The position numbers were made by a program, and so were the translations under genes. DNA of 37,793 nucleotides, from the NCBI GenBank assembly GCA_947475165.1, contig CANJLD010000029.1, positions 1 to 37,793 of the forward strand. The letters run 5' to 3'. The stretch's first letter is position 1. Each line of letters begins with the position of its first letter. The stretch is from Bacteroidota bacterium. Its GTDB lineage: Bacteria; Bacteroidota; Bacteroidia; Chitinophagales; LD1. The notes under the pieces were generated by a model. It ran no database searches, was not told the DNA's origin, and was given only the letters and a program-made list of their open reading frames with translations. Below, piece by piece: positions 18,218-26,258 of the stretch.

Positions 18218-18265
18218 GCAAAAAAAATCCCCTCTCAATTAAATCGAGTGGGGATTTTTTTTTTG
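18218..18265 (-). terminator. Terminator of the 64-residue protein gene
   Basis: GCAAAAAAAATCCCC (18218-18232) pairs with GGGGATTTTTTTTTTGC (18250-18266) with CTC/GAG further inside. T-runs on both strands make it bidirectional. It begins about 20 bases after the stop of the gene at 18285. Confidence 0.82.
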
Positions 18266-18284
18266 CTTCATAGCAACTATACGT

Positions 18285-18479
18285 TTAAAACAGCTTGTTT
18301 CTACTTTTAAGTTCTTCGGCAGCATCACCATAGCCGCTTTTGTAAGCCTTGTTACATACTCTTTCAAAATCGTCTAATTCTATCACCATTGCACTCGGGA
18401 AAGGCTGGTCATAAAAACCAATCATAAAATCTTTTCTCGCTTTTTCGTAGTAATAGTCTTTTGCTTCCTGCGTTGCCAT
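18285..18479 (-). CDS. Small cytosolic protein, function unknown
   Basis: This 64-residue frame has balanced, charged composition (KDYYYEKARKDFMIG, ELDDFERVCNKAYK, GDAAEELKSRNK) that looks like a real soluble helical protein, with no signal peptide or known motif. Support: ATG start, a strong terminator just after its stop, and roughly 270 bases of free upstream sequence for a promoter, including a dyad at 18626-18654. Its length and isolation make it the least certain of the intact genes. Confidence 0.62.
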   Translation of the reverse strand: MATQEAKDYYYEKARKDFMIGFYDQPFPSAMVIELDDFERVCNKAYKSGYGDAAEELKSRNKLF

Positions 18480-18625
18480 TGTCTTTTCTTTTAAGGTTTA
18501 TCTGCCTAGCTTTGGCAAAGGCAGAGTTTAAATTTTTGGTTTTTCAAGTCTGCGACTTTCTTAAACAAGTTACAGAACTGATTTATCTAACTATACGTTG
18601 TAGCTATGCAAAATGTTCTAATCAG

Positions 18626-18654
18626 AAAGCTCGTATTGTTACAATACAAGCTTT
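18626..18654. other. Long near-perfect dyad, possible operator
   Basis: AAAGCT-c-GTATTGT (18626-18639) faces ACAATAC-a-AGCTTT (18641-18654) around a single T: 13 of 14 positions are complementary. Such a tight centre fits a dimeric protein-binding site better than an RNA hairpin. It lies in the gap between secDF and the small gene ending at 18479, about 150 bases upstream of that gene's start. Confidence 0.6.
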
Positions 18655-18686
18655 GTAAATGCAGAAATTGTTACGGTTTTATCGGT

Positions 18687-18721
18687 TTTAAATAAAAAAC
18701 GTCTCGCAATTATGCAAGACG
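18687..18721 (-). terminator. Terminator of secDF
   Basis: CGTCTCGC (18700-18707) pairs with GCAAGACG (18714-18721), and on the minus strand the hairpin is followed by TTTTTTATTT. It lies 30 bases beyond the secDF stop codon. Confidence 0.85.
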
Positions 18722-18750
18722 CCTTTTATGATAAAAGAATTTACTTGTAA

Positions 18751-21700
18751 TTAATTCTTCTTTTTTCTGCTAATTAAATCAACCATAATTGGTGCAGCTA
18801 CAAAAATAGAGGAGTAAGTTCCTACCAATACCCCTACAATTAGAGCAAAAGAGAAACCACGGATAGCCGTTCCACCAAATGCACATAAGATAATCGACAC
18901 CATTAATACGGTAACGTGTGTAATAATGCTGCGGCTCATGGTTTGGTTAATAGAATCGTTTACGTTCTGAACAATCGTACGCGTAGGGTGTAAGCCAACC
19001 GATTCGCGGATACGGTCAAAGATTACTACCGTATCGTTTACAGAGTAACCGATAATGGTAAGCACAGCGGCTACAATGTTCTGATCAATTTCCAGCGAGA
19101 ACGGCATAATGTGACGGAAGAGCGAGAACACACCCAACACAATTACCGGATCGTGAATCAATGCCACAATAGCACCGGAAGCATATTCCCAACGCTTGAA
19201 ACGGATAAAGATATAAATGAAGATACCGCCCAGACCAAATAACAAAGCCCAGAATGCACTCTTGCGAATATCATCGGCAATAGAAGATCCAATTTTAATT
19301 GAACTCTTAACATTCTTAGTTCTAAAATTTTCTTCGGTAGGAGCGTTGGTATACAATGGTTTTAATCCTTCAAATATTTTCGATTCTACAATACTATCGG
19401 CTGCTGTGCCGCTGGTTTCTACCATGAATGCGGTGGTAATAGATACCTGATTGCTGCTTCCGTAAGTTTTTACCTGTGGTGTTCCGTTCAGCGTTTTTTC
19501 CAATAAACTGGTTACTTCTTCGGTTTTCACATCCTTATCAAATTGCACTACATAACTTCTGCCGCCTTTAAAATCAACACCTAAGTCGAAGCCGTAAAAA
19601 ATCATGGATGCAAATGAGATGGTGAACACTACTGTTGAGAAAACGTAAGTTAGTTTTCTTGCTCCCATAAAATCGAAATGGAAGTTCTTGAACAAGTCAA
19701 TGGTAAACTTGTTACCGAATTGAATATTCCAATTTTTGGTGAAAGCGTAATCGAACAACACTCTGGATACCAATACTGCGGTAAACATAGAAGTGAAAAG
19801 ACCGCACACAAGCACTAAACCGAATCCTTTAATAGGACCCAAACCGAAAGCCCATAACACAACGGCTATTACCATGGTGCATAAGTTACCGTCAATAATG
19901 GCGTTGTATGAGTGGCTGTAACCTTCATCAACAGCTAAGCGCAAACCTTTGCCGCGGTGCGTTTCTTCGCGCACACGCTCGTTTATAATTACGTTGGCAT
20001 CTACCGCCATAGCCAGAGTAAGCACTATACCTGCCATAGCCGCGAGTGTAAATGATGCACCTATAGAGATAAGTGTACAAATTAAAATAAACACGTTCAG
20101 CAACATGGCTATGCTGGCAATAGCACCCGATGTGCTGTAATACATCACCATGAAAATGAACACCAACACAAAACCTAAAGTCAACGATATTAAACCGGCT
20201 TTGATAGATTCTTTACCAAGCGATGGTCCGATAACCTGCTCTTGAAGAACACGGGTTTTTGCTTCTAGTTTACCGCTCTTAAGAATGTTTGCTAAGTCAG
20301 TTGCTTCTTCTACATCGCCAATGCCGCTTATCTGCGAGTGACCACCTGCAATTTTACTTTGTGCATGTGGTGCAGAGAATACGCGGTTATCTAACACAAT
20401 GGCAATACATTTTTTTACAGCTTTGCCATTTACGCTTCCGTTAGAGGCAAGGTCTGTCATCTTTTCCCACTTTGCTGCTCCCTGCGAATTCATAGAAAGA
20501 CTTACATCAGGCATACCGTTTTGGTCAAAACCCGCACTTGCATCAGTTACTACATCACCGGTAAGCGGAGCTTCTGGCGATGAAGGATTTTGCTTAATAG
20601 CATATAAACCGAAAACGCTTCCTTCTTTAGCAATTGAATGTGCGCTCCAAAGTAATTTCAAATCGCGAGGGAACACGGCACGAACTTCTTCTCTTGCTAA
20701 AATGCGGTTAACCTTTGCGGTATCTTTACCGTAAGCGCGGGCAACCATTGGTCCATCGCCCAAACGCTGGCTTTGTCCGTCAATAATTACATTTGGAGGA
20801 AGAATATCGAATAACGGATTAGAGTTTTTATCTGTAGTATCAATGGCAGTTGCACTGGTATCGATAGTAGATTTTTTGGTGGTATCTTCTTTTCCAAACA
20901 ATGCGGCACCGGCAGATGCAGTAGTATCAATTCCTGCTAAGGCAACACCGGTGGTGTCATTCTTTGCTTCTTTTTTCTCTTTAGCCATTACACCGCGAAG
21001 TACAGTGTTAGCTTCACTTAAGTAGTTGATTACTTCAGCAGTTTCGTAAGTATCCCAAAATTCTAACTGGGCAGTTTGTTGTAATAATTTGCGCACGCGG
21101 GCAGGGTCTTCTACGCCTGGTAATTCAAGAATAATACGACCGGTGTTTGCCTGTAACGAAATGTTTGGCGAAGCCACACCAAACTGGTCGATACGGGTTT
21201 TAATTACGTTGAATGTTTCGTTGATAGCGGCATCAAAATCGCCTTGTAGTACCTTGATTACTTCATCGTTGCTAGAATTTGGGTTTATTTTTCCTTTATA
21301 ACCTTCTATAGGAGCAAAGATGGCAGCGAGTTTCGAATCTTTATTTAGTTTCTCAAACTCTTGCTTGAAAAGTGTAAGGAAATCTGCCTGAGAGTTAACT
21401 TGTTCTTTCTTGGCATTTACTATTGCCTGATTGAATTGTGCATTGCGGCTATTGTAAGATAATTTGCGAAGCACATCGTCTTCGCTGATTTCCATAATCA
21501 AACTCATACCGCCTTTTAAGTCAAGCCCAAGAGAAAGCGAATTGTCGCGGCAAAATTTATAAGTGTAAATTCCCTTTATTACAGGATAGTCCCAAACAGG
21601 AAGCCCAGCAACTGAATCAAGGTAATTTCTGCGGTAAGTTTTTGTTATTTGGTCAACTGAATCTTTAAACAACAAATGGTCTGTAGCCGATAAACCAGCA

Positions 21701-21846
21701 GGCTCGGTTACTTTAACAGCATTTGCAGCATACGCATCTGCTCTGCTCTCCACCACCCGTGCAACTAACGTAAACGAAAGTTGTACAAAGCACACAAAAA
21801 CTAATACCCAGGTAAAAAATTTAATAATTCCTCTAAGATTCTGCAT
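18751..21846 (-). CDS. secDF: Fused protein translocase subunit SecDF
   Basis: This 1,031-residue protein joins SecD and SecF, as is usual in Bacteroidota. After one N-terminal membrane segment (about 8-29) comes the SecD motif SLGLDLKGGMSLIMEI (105-120) and a large periplasmic domain. Six-segment membrane bundles follow for SecD (about 545-700, with VIINERVREE near 620) and SecF (DLGVDFKGG near 755; VIFDRIRES near 943; six segments to the C-terminus). SecDF uses the proton gradient to pull secreted proteins through SecYEG. A Thr/Asp/Ala-rich low-complexity stretch (about 290-345, repeated IDTT) interrupts the SecD periplasmic domain and looks like a flexible linker. It has its own promoter (21881-21908) and terminator, so it is a single-gene unit. 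Confidence 0.97.
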   Translation of the reverse strand: MQNLRGIIKFFTWVLVFVCFVQLSFTLVARVVESRADAYAANAVKVTEPAGLSATDHLLFKDSVDQITKTYRRNYLDSVAGLPVWDYPVIKGIYTYKFCRDNSLSLGLDLKGGMSLIMEISEDDVLRKLSYNSRNAQFNQAIVNAKKEQVNSQADFLTLFKQEFEKLNKDSKLAAIFAPIEGYKGKINPNSSNDEVIKVLQGDFDAAINETFNVIKTRIDQFGVASPNISLQANTGRIILELPGVEDPARVRKLLQQTAQLEFWDTYETAEVINYLSEANTVLRGVMAKEKKEAKNDTTGVALAGIDTTASAGAALFGKEDTTKKSTIDTSATAIDTTDKNSNPLFDILPPNVIIDGQSQRLGDGPMVARAYGKDTAKVNRILAREEVRAVFPRDLKLLWSAHSIAKEGSVFGLYAIKQNPSSPEAPLTGDVVTDASAGFDQNGMPDVSLSMNSQGAAKWEKMTDLASNGSVNGKAVKKCIAIVLDNRVFSAPHAQSKIAGGHSQISGIGDVEEATDLANILKSGKLEAKTRVLQEQVIGPSLGKESIKAGLISLTLGFVLVFIFMVMYYSTSGAIASIAMLLNVFILICTLISIGASFTLAAMAGIVLTLAMAVDANVIINERVREETHRGKGLRLAVDEGYSHSYNAIIDGNLCTMVIAVVLWAFGLGPIKGFGLVLVCGLFTSMFTAVLVSRVLFDYAFTKNWNIQFGNKFTIDLFKNFHFDFMGARKLTYVFSTVVFTISFASMIFYGFDLGVDFKGGRSYVVQFDKDVKTEEVTSLLEKTLNGTPQVKTYGSSNQVSITTAFMVETSGTAADSIVESKIFEGLKPLYTNAPTEENFRTKNVKSSIKIGSSIADDIRKSAFWALLFGLGGIFIYIFIRFKRWEYASGAIVALIHDPVIVLGVFSLFRHIMPFSLEIDQNIVAAVLTIIGYSVNDTVVIFDRIRESVGLHPTRTIVQNVNDSINQTMSRSIITHVTVLMVSIILCAFGGTAIRGFSFALIVGVLVGTYSSIFVAAPIMVDLISRKKKN

Positions 21847-21880
21847 TTGAAATTTATTTATGGTCTTTAAAAAAGAAGCG

Positions 21881-21909
21881 CAAATATAGAAGAATGAGTG
21901 ATATACAAA
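21881..21909 (-). promoter_or_regulatory. Promoter of secDF
   Basis: On the minus strand TATATTTG (21888-21881) matches the Bacteroidota -7 consensus exactly. A TTTG -33 element lies 17 bases upstream (its TTG is at 21908-21906). The start codon is 35 bases downstream of the -7 box. Confidence 0.68.
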
Positions 21910-22357
21910 AGTGAACGAAAACGGCAGACGCGGAACAGGAAATTAGCGGTGAGTAAAGGATTAGTTCTATAAACAACTAAGCTACACCAACCCTGTTCTT
22001 TAATTAAGCTTTTAACTTTCAGGTGAATGAATATTAGTTTGTAGTGAACGAAACCTTTTTTACAATGCACCAACCCTTTTTGACCCTATACAAGACCTTT
22101 TTTTGTTTCTGCATCTTCCCCCACCTGCAATCACTCTACGCTTTTCTGTTAGCTGAGCTAGCCTGAAAGAAAGTAAACGGGAAACTTTGAAATACTGTGT
22201 CGGGAACTTTCCCGTGACACCAAATGGAGAGAAATACTGTATCGGGAACTTTCCTAAGGCGTTAAATGATGCAACACAGAAACGGGTGTCACAATAAATG
22301 AAGAGTAATGGTGCAGTCAACGAGCGTAGAAGAAAGTATTTGGAAAGAAAGAATGCC
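21910..22357. other. Non-coding gap with short repeats
   Basis: About 450 bases without a convincing gene. CACCAACCCT occurs twice (about 21985 and 22069). From 22177 there is a hairpin pair, ACGGGAAA (22177-22184) with TTTCCCGT (22208-22215). It is part of an imperfect 42-bp direct repeat: GAAATACTGT-GTCGGGAACTTTCC at 22189-22212 and the same with ATCGGG at 22231-22254. A minus-strand frame through the repeat has protein-like words but no supporting signals, so I do not call it. Confidence 0.6.
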
Positions 22358-23971
22358 TTACATCTTCACCCACCTCTGTATAACTGTATTTAAGTCCCCT
22401 TTAGGGGATTTAGGGGTGGGTTTAATCTCTGCTATGTAAACTCCCTTACTCAAACCGCTAACATCAACAACAAACTCTTTGGTTTGCAAAACCAATTGCC
22501 CTGTGATGTTGTAAATGTTTATCTGCTCAATGGCAATGGAGGAGTTAATGTTTAGTTGGTTAGTGGCAGGGTTGAGAGAGAGAATGAAATGGTTTCCGTC
22601 TGAGGTTTCATTTATACCTGTTAAGATAATACAAGGAGAGGTGCCTGTTAGTGTTGCCAGCTCGTTGCAAAGATAGTTGTAGTTAGCGCTATCGGAATTA
22701 GTAAGGTTTTGCAAAAGCAAATCTGTTTCTTCTAACGGGTCGGTGGTTAGATGGTATAATTCCTGATTCCCGCTATCGAAGGCTATCAGTTTATATTCTT
22801 GGTTGCGTATGGCCTTACCGTCTTTAGGGTCAGTAACCGGATTAAACTGTTCGGTGAATATCCAATCATGAATCACAGAAGATTGATTTTTTACAATCGG
22901 CATTAAACTTCTGCTGTCCACAGTTATATTTCCAGGTAGGGCATTTTTCCAATCGGAAAAGCCCGCCATTTCCGCAATGGTGGCAAACAGGTCAGGTGTA
23001 ATTATCAGCGCATCGCTGGTTCTGCCGGGGTTGATTACCGAGGGTCCCGAAACAATAAACGGCACATGCACCCCGTATTCGTAAAGTGTGCCTTTGGTAT
23101 GCGCGGTATCGGCAATTTGCGCTACACGTTTGGCGGTGCCGTTATCTCCTATAAAAATAAGATTGGTGCTGTCCATTTTGTTATGAGCAATAAGCCACTG
23201 CATCAAGCGTCCGGTTTCTTTGTCCATTGCCTCAACCATCGCTTTAAAATATAATTCGGGATACTGATTAATATGTTGAGTGGTACCGGTGAGTCCAGGA
23301 ACAGTATGCAGCGAATCTGGAGGCTTATGATAAGGGGTATGAGGAGCATTAAACGCCAGCCATAAAAAGAAGGGCTTGCCGGAAGGAAGCGTATCTAACC
23401 AGTTAATGGCATCGTTTAAATATTCGGTGGTGGCATAAGTGGTTGACGTATCACCAATGCCATTAGTTACTTTATACCATTTGTAGTAGTCGCTCAATTC
23501 GCCTAAAAAATTTCCGCTGTATAAATCGTAGCCAAAATATTTATTAGGGTAAATAAGTTTATGGTTGGTTTGCTGGTTCAGGTGCCACTTACCTATGTTG
23601 GCGGTGGCATATTGTACCGGTGCATTATACCGGAGCAGTTTGGCAATGGTTATTTCAGTAGTATCTAAATCGGCTGAAGTTGGACCGGTAACAACTGTGC
23701 CCACACCTGTGCGAAAAGGATAGCGACCGGTAAGAATGCCCGAGCGAGTAGGTGAACACAAGGGGCTTGCCCAGGCATTTTGAAACCTCACCCCTTTACT
23801 AAGCATACTGCGGATGTTGGGCATGGTTGCCGTGTCTTTAGCATCTTCATAAAAGCCGCAGTAGTCAGTGCCGAGGTCATCGGCAATAATCAGGATAACA
23901 TTTTGCTGGCAAAAACAGAAGGCAGGGAAAGCAACAAACAAAACAAACAGGAGGGGTAGTTTTTTACGCAT
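22358..23971 (-). CDS. Secreted sulfatase with T9SS sorting domain
   Basis: The 537-residue protein has a Sec signal peptide, then the type I sulfatase fold: LIIADDLGTD with the metal-binding Asp31/Asp32, Cys72-Ser-Pro-Thr-Arg76 (CxPxR) as the site where Cys becomes formylglycine, GKWHL near 126, and FIGDNGT near 283 for the metal. It should hydrolyse sulfate esters, probably of polysaccharides. Residues ~460-537 are a type A T9SS sorting domain (NPATNQLNI, IYNITGQLVLQTKE, LSKGVYIAEI) carrying an odd repeat-derived insert, TPKSPKGDLN, before the final RWVKM. No anaerobic or aerobic formylglycine-generating enzyme is in the window. It follows the Ig-like T9SS gene by 75 bases on the same strand, so the two may be cotranscribed. 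Confidence 0.93.
   Translation of the reverse strand: MRKKLPLLFVLFVAFPAFCFCQQNVILIIADDLGTDYCGFYEDAKDTATMPNIRSMLSKGVRFQNAWASPLCSPTRSGILTGRYPFRTGVGTVVTGPTSADLDTTEITIAKLLRYNAPVQYATANIGKWHLNQQTNHKLIYPNKYFGYDLYSGNFLGELSDYYKWYKVTNGIGDTSTTYATTEYLNDAINWLDTLPSGKPFFLWLAFNAPHTPYHKPPDSLHTVPGLTGTTQHINQYPELYFKAMVEAMDKETGRLMQWLIAHNKMDSTNLIFIGDNGTAKRVAQIADTAHTKGTLYEYGVHVPFIVSGPSVINPGRTSDALIITPDLFATIAEMAGFSDWKNALPGNITVDSRSLMPIVKNQSSVIHDWIFTEQFNPVTDPKDGKAIRNQEYKLIAFDSGNQELYHLTTDPLEETDLLLQNLTNSDSANYNYLCNELATLTGTSPCIILTGINETSDGNHFILSLNPATNQLNINSSIAIEQINIYNITGQLVLQTKEFVVDVSGLSKGVYIAEIKPTPKSPKGDLNTVIQRWVKM
22391..22417 (-). repeat. Palindromic repeat embedded in the sulfatase sorting domain (copy A)
   Basis: The core TCCCCTTTAGGGGA (22395-22408) is a perfect hairpin, flanked by AAG and TTTAGGGGT. 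In the gene's frame it encodes PKSPKGDL. Related copies lie at 24081-24106 (coding) and 34300-34326 (intergenic). Confidence 0.8.
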
Positions 23972-24046
23972 ATGCAGGTAGACTATTCATGTAAAGGTAA
24001 GTTTAACAACCGGTAAAGTAAAAAGGTAATTCGATAACCGGTTACA

Positions 24047-25306
24047 TTACATCTTGACCCACCTACGCATAACTGTATTGAAGTCCTCTTGAGGGGATTT
24101 AGGTGTGATGCTAATCTCCGCTATATAAACTCCCTTACTTAAACCTCTAATATCAATAACAGACTCTTTAGTTTGCAAAACCAATTGCCCGGTGGTGTTG
24201 TAAATGGTTATCTGCTCAATAAGAGCGGAGGAGCTAATGTTCAGTTGGTTGGTGGAGGGGTTGGGGGAAATAATCAGGCTAGTTTCGTTTATTTCTGCAA
24301 TGCCGGAAACAACTACAAGCACATTATTAGAAGTTGCGTGGCAACCGTTTGAGTCAGTTATTACTACTGAATAATTACCGGTTTGTGTAGCAATAAGCAT
24401 GGAATCGGTGGCATTATTTATAATGCCGTTATTAAAATACCATTGATAAGCCAAGGCATTATACACCAACAGCGTATCGCCATTTACGCTAATAGATACA
24501 GAAGGAATTGGGTGAACATTAATGGCAAGGTGATTGGATTCGGCTGTGCACCCGCTGTTATCAGTTACAGTAACATAATAGTTGCCTGCATTATGGGCAA
24601 TTACACAATTGGCATTGCCGCCCACATTCCATTGGTAAGAAGTAAACCATGAAGGAGCGCAGATTTGTGCACTGTCGCTGGCGCAGAAAATAGTTTGGTC
24701 AGCCGTAATGGTTGGCGGTGCAAGGTTGCAACTGCTGGGAAGCACTGCACTGCTACTGCATAAACCATAGGAAGAGCCTCCGTCTTGACTGCTGGAGAGA
24801 CCGCTTTCTATAGTAAGTGTAGTAAATGGTGTAGCGGAAGTTACTGTAGTAAGCACATTCCATGCACCGGCTACCGATGGGCTTGATGTTACATTTCCCG
24901 TAGTGTTCCAACCAGGGCATGAACCGGTATTAATACTTAGCGTTGGCACAGAGCCGTTGGTAGTAAAGGTAAATGTTTCTACTGCAAGTTGACCGGTAAT
25001 ACCTACATAAGCAACAAACACATCTACCGAATGAAGAGGCACAGAAAAGGTATAAGTAGCGGTGCCTATGGTATTGGTATTATTTGTCCAGGGTGCCATA
25101 ATTGATGGAAAGGTATAGCCGCATGAACTGTAAGTGCCGAGGTTCGCCACAACTGTGCCACCGGCAATGCTAAGTTCGTAATGCACCGAGGTAGTTTGTG
25201 CGGCATTTTGTATAGTGCCAGAATCACCGCTTATTACGTTGCACTGTGCGTTGATATTGTTGGCAAACAATATCAGGAGAATAAACAGAGGAATACTTTT
25301 TTTCAT
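24047..25306 (-). CDS. T9SS cargo protein with Ig-like repeats
   Basis: The 419-residue protein starts with a signal peptide (LILFANNINAQ). Its N-terminal half is a beta-rich, Thr/Ser-rich domain with paired cysteines (CGYTF, GSCPGW, YGLCSSS) that I do not recognise. Two Ig/PKD-like repeats follow (about 205-270 and 275-340), each ending in a GNYYVTVTDNSGC- or GNYSVVITDSNGC-type strand common in Bacteroidota surface proteins. The last ~75 residues are a T9SS type A sorting domain nearly identical to that of the downstream sulfatase, including a repeat-derived insert (TPKSPQEDFN). It starts 23 bases after murQ on the same strand, so a murQ-led operon is likely. Possible role: adhesion or glycan binding (inference). 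Confidence 0.88.
   Translation of the reverse strand: MKKSIPLFILLILFANNINAQCNVISGDSGTIQNAAQTTSVHYELSIAGGTVVANLGTYSSCGYTFPSIMAPWTNNTNTIGTATYTFSVPLHSVDVFVAYVGITGQLAVETFTFTTNGSVPTLSINTGSCPGWNTTGNVTSSPSVAGAWNVLTTVTSATPFTTLTIESGLSSSQDGGSSYGLCSSSAVLPSSCNLAPPTITADQTIFCASDSAQICAPSWFTSYQWNVGGNANCVIAHNAGNYYVTVTDNSGCTAESNHLAINVHPIPSVSISVNGDTLLVYNALAYQWYFNNGIINNATDSMLIATQTGNYSVVITDSNGCHATSNNVLVVVSGIAEINETSLIISPNPSTNQLNISSSALIEQITIYNTTGQLVLQTKESVIDIRGLSKGVYIAEISITPKSPQEDFNTVMRRWVKM
24081..24106 (-). repeat. Palindromic repeat embedded in the Ig-like protein's sorting domain (copy B)
   Basis: AAGTCCTCTTGAGGGGATTT is a degenerate form of copy A, with the hairpin weakened by two changes. It encodes PKSPQEDF at the same place in the sorting domain. 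Confidence 0.75.
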
Positions 25307-25329
25307 AGGGGAGGTTTTATTTTGTGTAG

Positions 25330-26142
25330 TTAAACTTTATTCTCTTTTATCTTCTCCAACGCCCTCTTCACACTACCCTCTTCCATAAGTATCCGGTTAC
25401 TCTCGGTATAATCAAGACCGGTAGCATCCATAATCATGGTAGTGCCGCGCTCAATCAGCTTATTGTTGCTTAGCTGCATGTTTACCATTTTATTGTCTTC
25501 CACGCGCCCCAGTTTAATCATCACGGCAGTGCTAATCATATTCAGCACCAGCTTTTGTGCGGTGCCGGCTTTCATGCGGGTACTGCCGGTTACAAACTCG
25601 GCACCGGTAATTACTTCAATGGCATAGTCGGCATGTTTGGCAACAGCACTGCCCGCGTTGCAAACTATGCAACCGGTAACAATGTTTTGCTCACGGCATT
25701 TTTCTAATGCACCAATTACATAAGGTGTGCGGCCGCTGGCGGCAATGCCGAGTACTACATCCTTATCGTTTACGTTGTGTTGCAGTAAATCTTTCCATCC
25801 CTGCTCGCGGTCATCTTCGGCAAACTCTACCGCTTTTCGTATAGCGCCATCGCCACCTGCAATAATGCCAATCACCAATCCTTGCGGCACACCGTAAGTA
25901 GGCGGACATTCACTGGCATCTACAATGCCTAATCGTCCGCTGGTGCCTGCACCAATGTAAAACAGTCTGCCACCGGCTAACATTTTATCGGCAATAACAT
26001 CCACGAGCTTTTCAATCTGTGGAATTATCTTTTCAACGGCAAGGTGAACCTTGGCATCTTCTTTATTAATGTTCGTGAGCAACTCCGTGGTGCTCATCTT
26101 CTCCAAATGCTGGTAATGCGAAGCAGATTCAGTTGTGTTCAT
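25330..26142 (-). CDS. murQ: N-acetylmuramic acid 6-phosphate etherase
   Basis: MurQ cleaves the lactyl ether of MurNAc-6-phosphate to give GlcNAc-6-phosphate in peptidoglycan recycling. The 270-residue protein has the SIS-domain sugar-phosphate loop GAGTSGRLG (64-72), DASECPPTYGVP with the catalytic glutamate (Glu78, equivalent to Glu83 of E. coli), and AVEFAEDD (104-111) carrying the second acidic group. Length is slightly below the usual ~300 because the N-terminus is short. No murP-type phosphotransferase or anmK is adjacent, so the substrate probably arrives by another route. It heads a same-strand series with two T9SS-exported proteins and is divergent from valS across an inverted repeat. 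Confidence 0.95.
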   Translation of the reverse strand: MNTTESASHYQHLEKMSTTELLTNINKEDAKVHLAVEKIIPQIEKLVDVIADKMLAGGRLFYIGAGTSGRLGIVDASECPPTYGVPQGLVIGIIAGGDGAIRKAVEFAEDDREQGWKDLLQHNVNDKDVVLGIAASGRTPYVIGALEKCREQNIVTGCIVCNAGSAVAKHADYAIEVITGAEFVTGSTRMKAGTAQKLVLNMISTAVMIKLGRVEDNKMVNMQLSNNKLIERGTTMIMDATGLDYTESNRILMEEGSVKRALEKIKENKV

Positions 26143-26159
26143 AAGGCGAAATTAAATAC

Positions 26160-26220
26160 AGCCACGAATTACACGAATAAAGGCAAAATTAATTTGTGTC
26201 AATTCGTGAAATTCGTGGCT
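26160..26220. repeat. Inverted repeat of the ATTCGTG..CGTGGCT type between murQ and valS
   Basis: AGCCACGAATTACACGAAT (26160-26178) and ATTCGTGAAATTCGTGGCT (26202-26220) are complementary at 18 of 19 positions, separated by 23 bases. From memory this word family is dispersed in Bacteroidota intergenic DNA. It lies between two divergent starts and ends 38 bases before valS. Confidence 0.8.
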
Positions 26221-26258
26221 TTAGTAAATTGGGTTTTTATTTTAGCGCATATATAGAT

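Noticed and set aside
18480-18750. A tRNA or structured RNA gene between secDF and the small protein gene
   Set aside because: No T-arm or acceptor pairing of tRNA type is present; the only structures are the dyad and the secDF terminator.
22060-22320. Minus-strand frame of 86 codons with a doubled GKFP(I/T)QYF segment
   Set aside because: The doubling comes from the 42-bp DNA repeat, the rest is low-quality wording, and there is no promoter or terminator in place.
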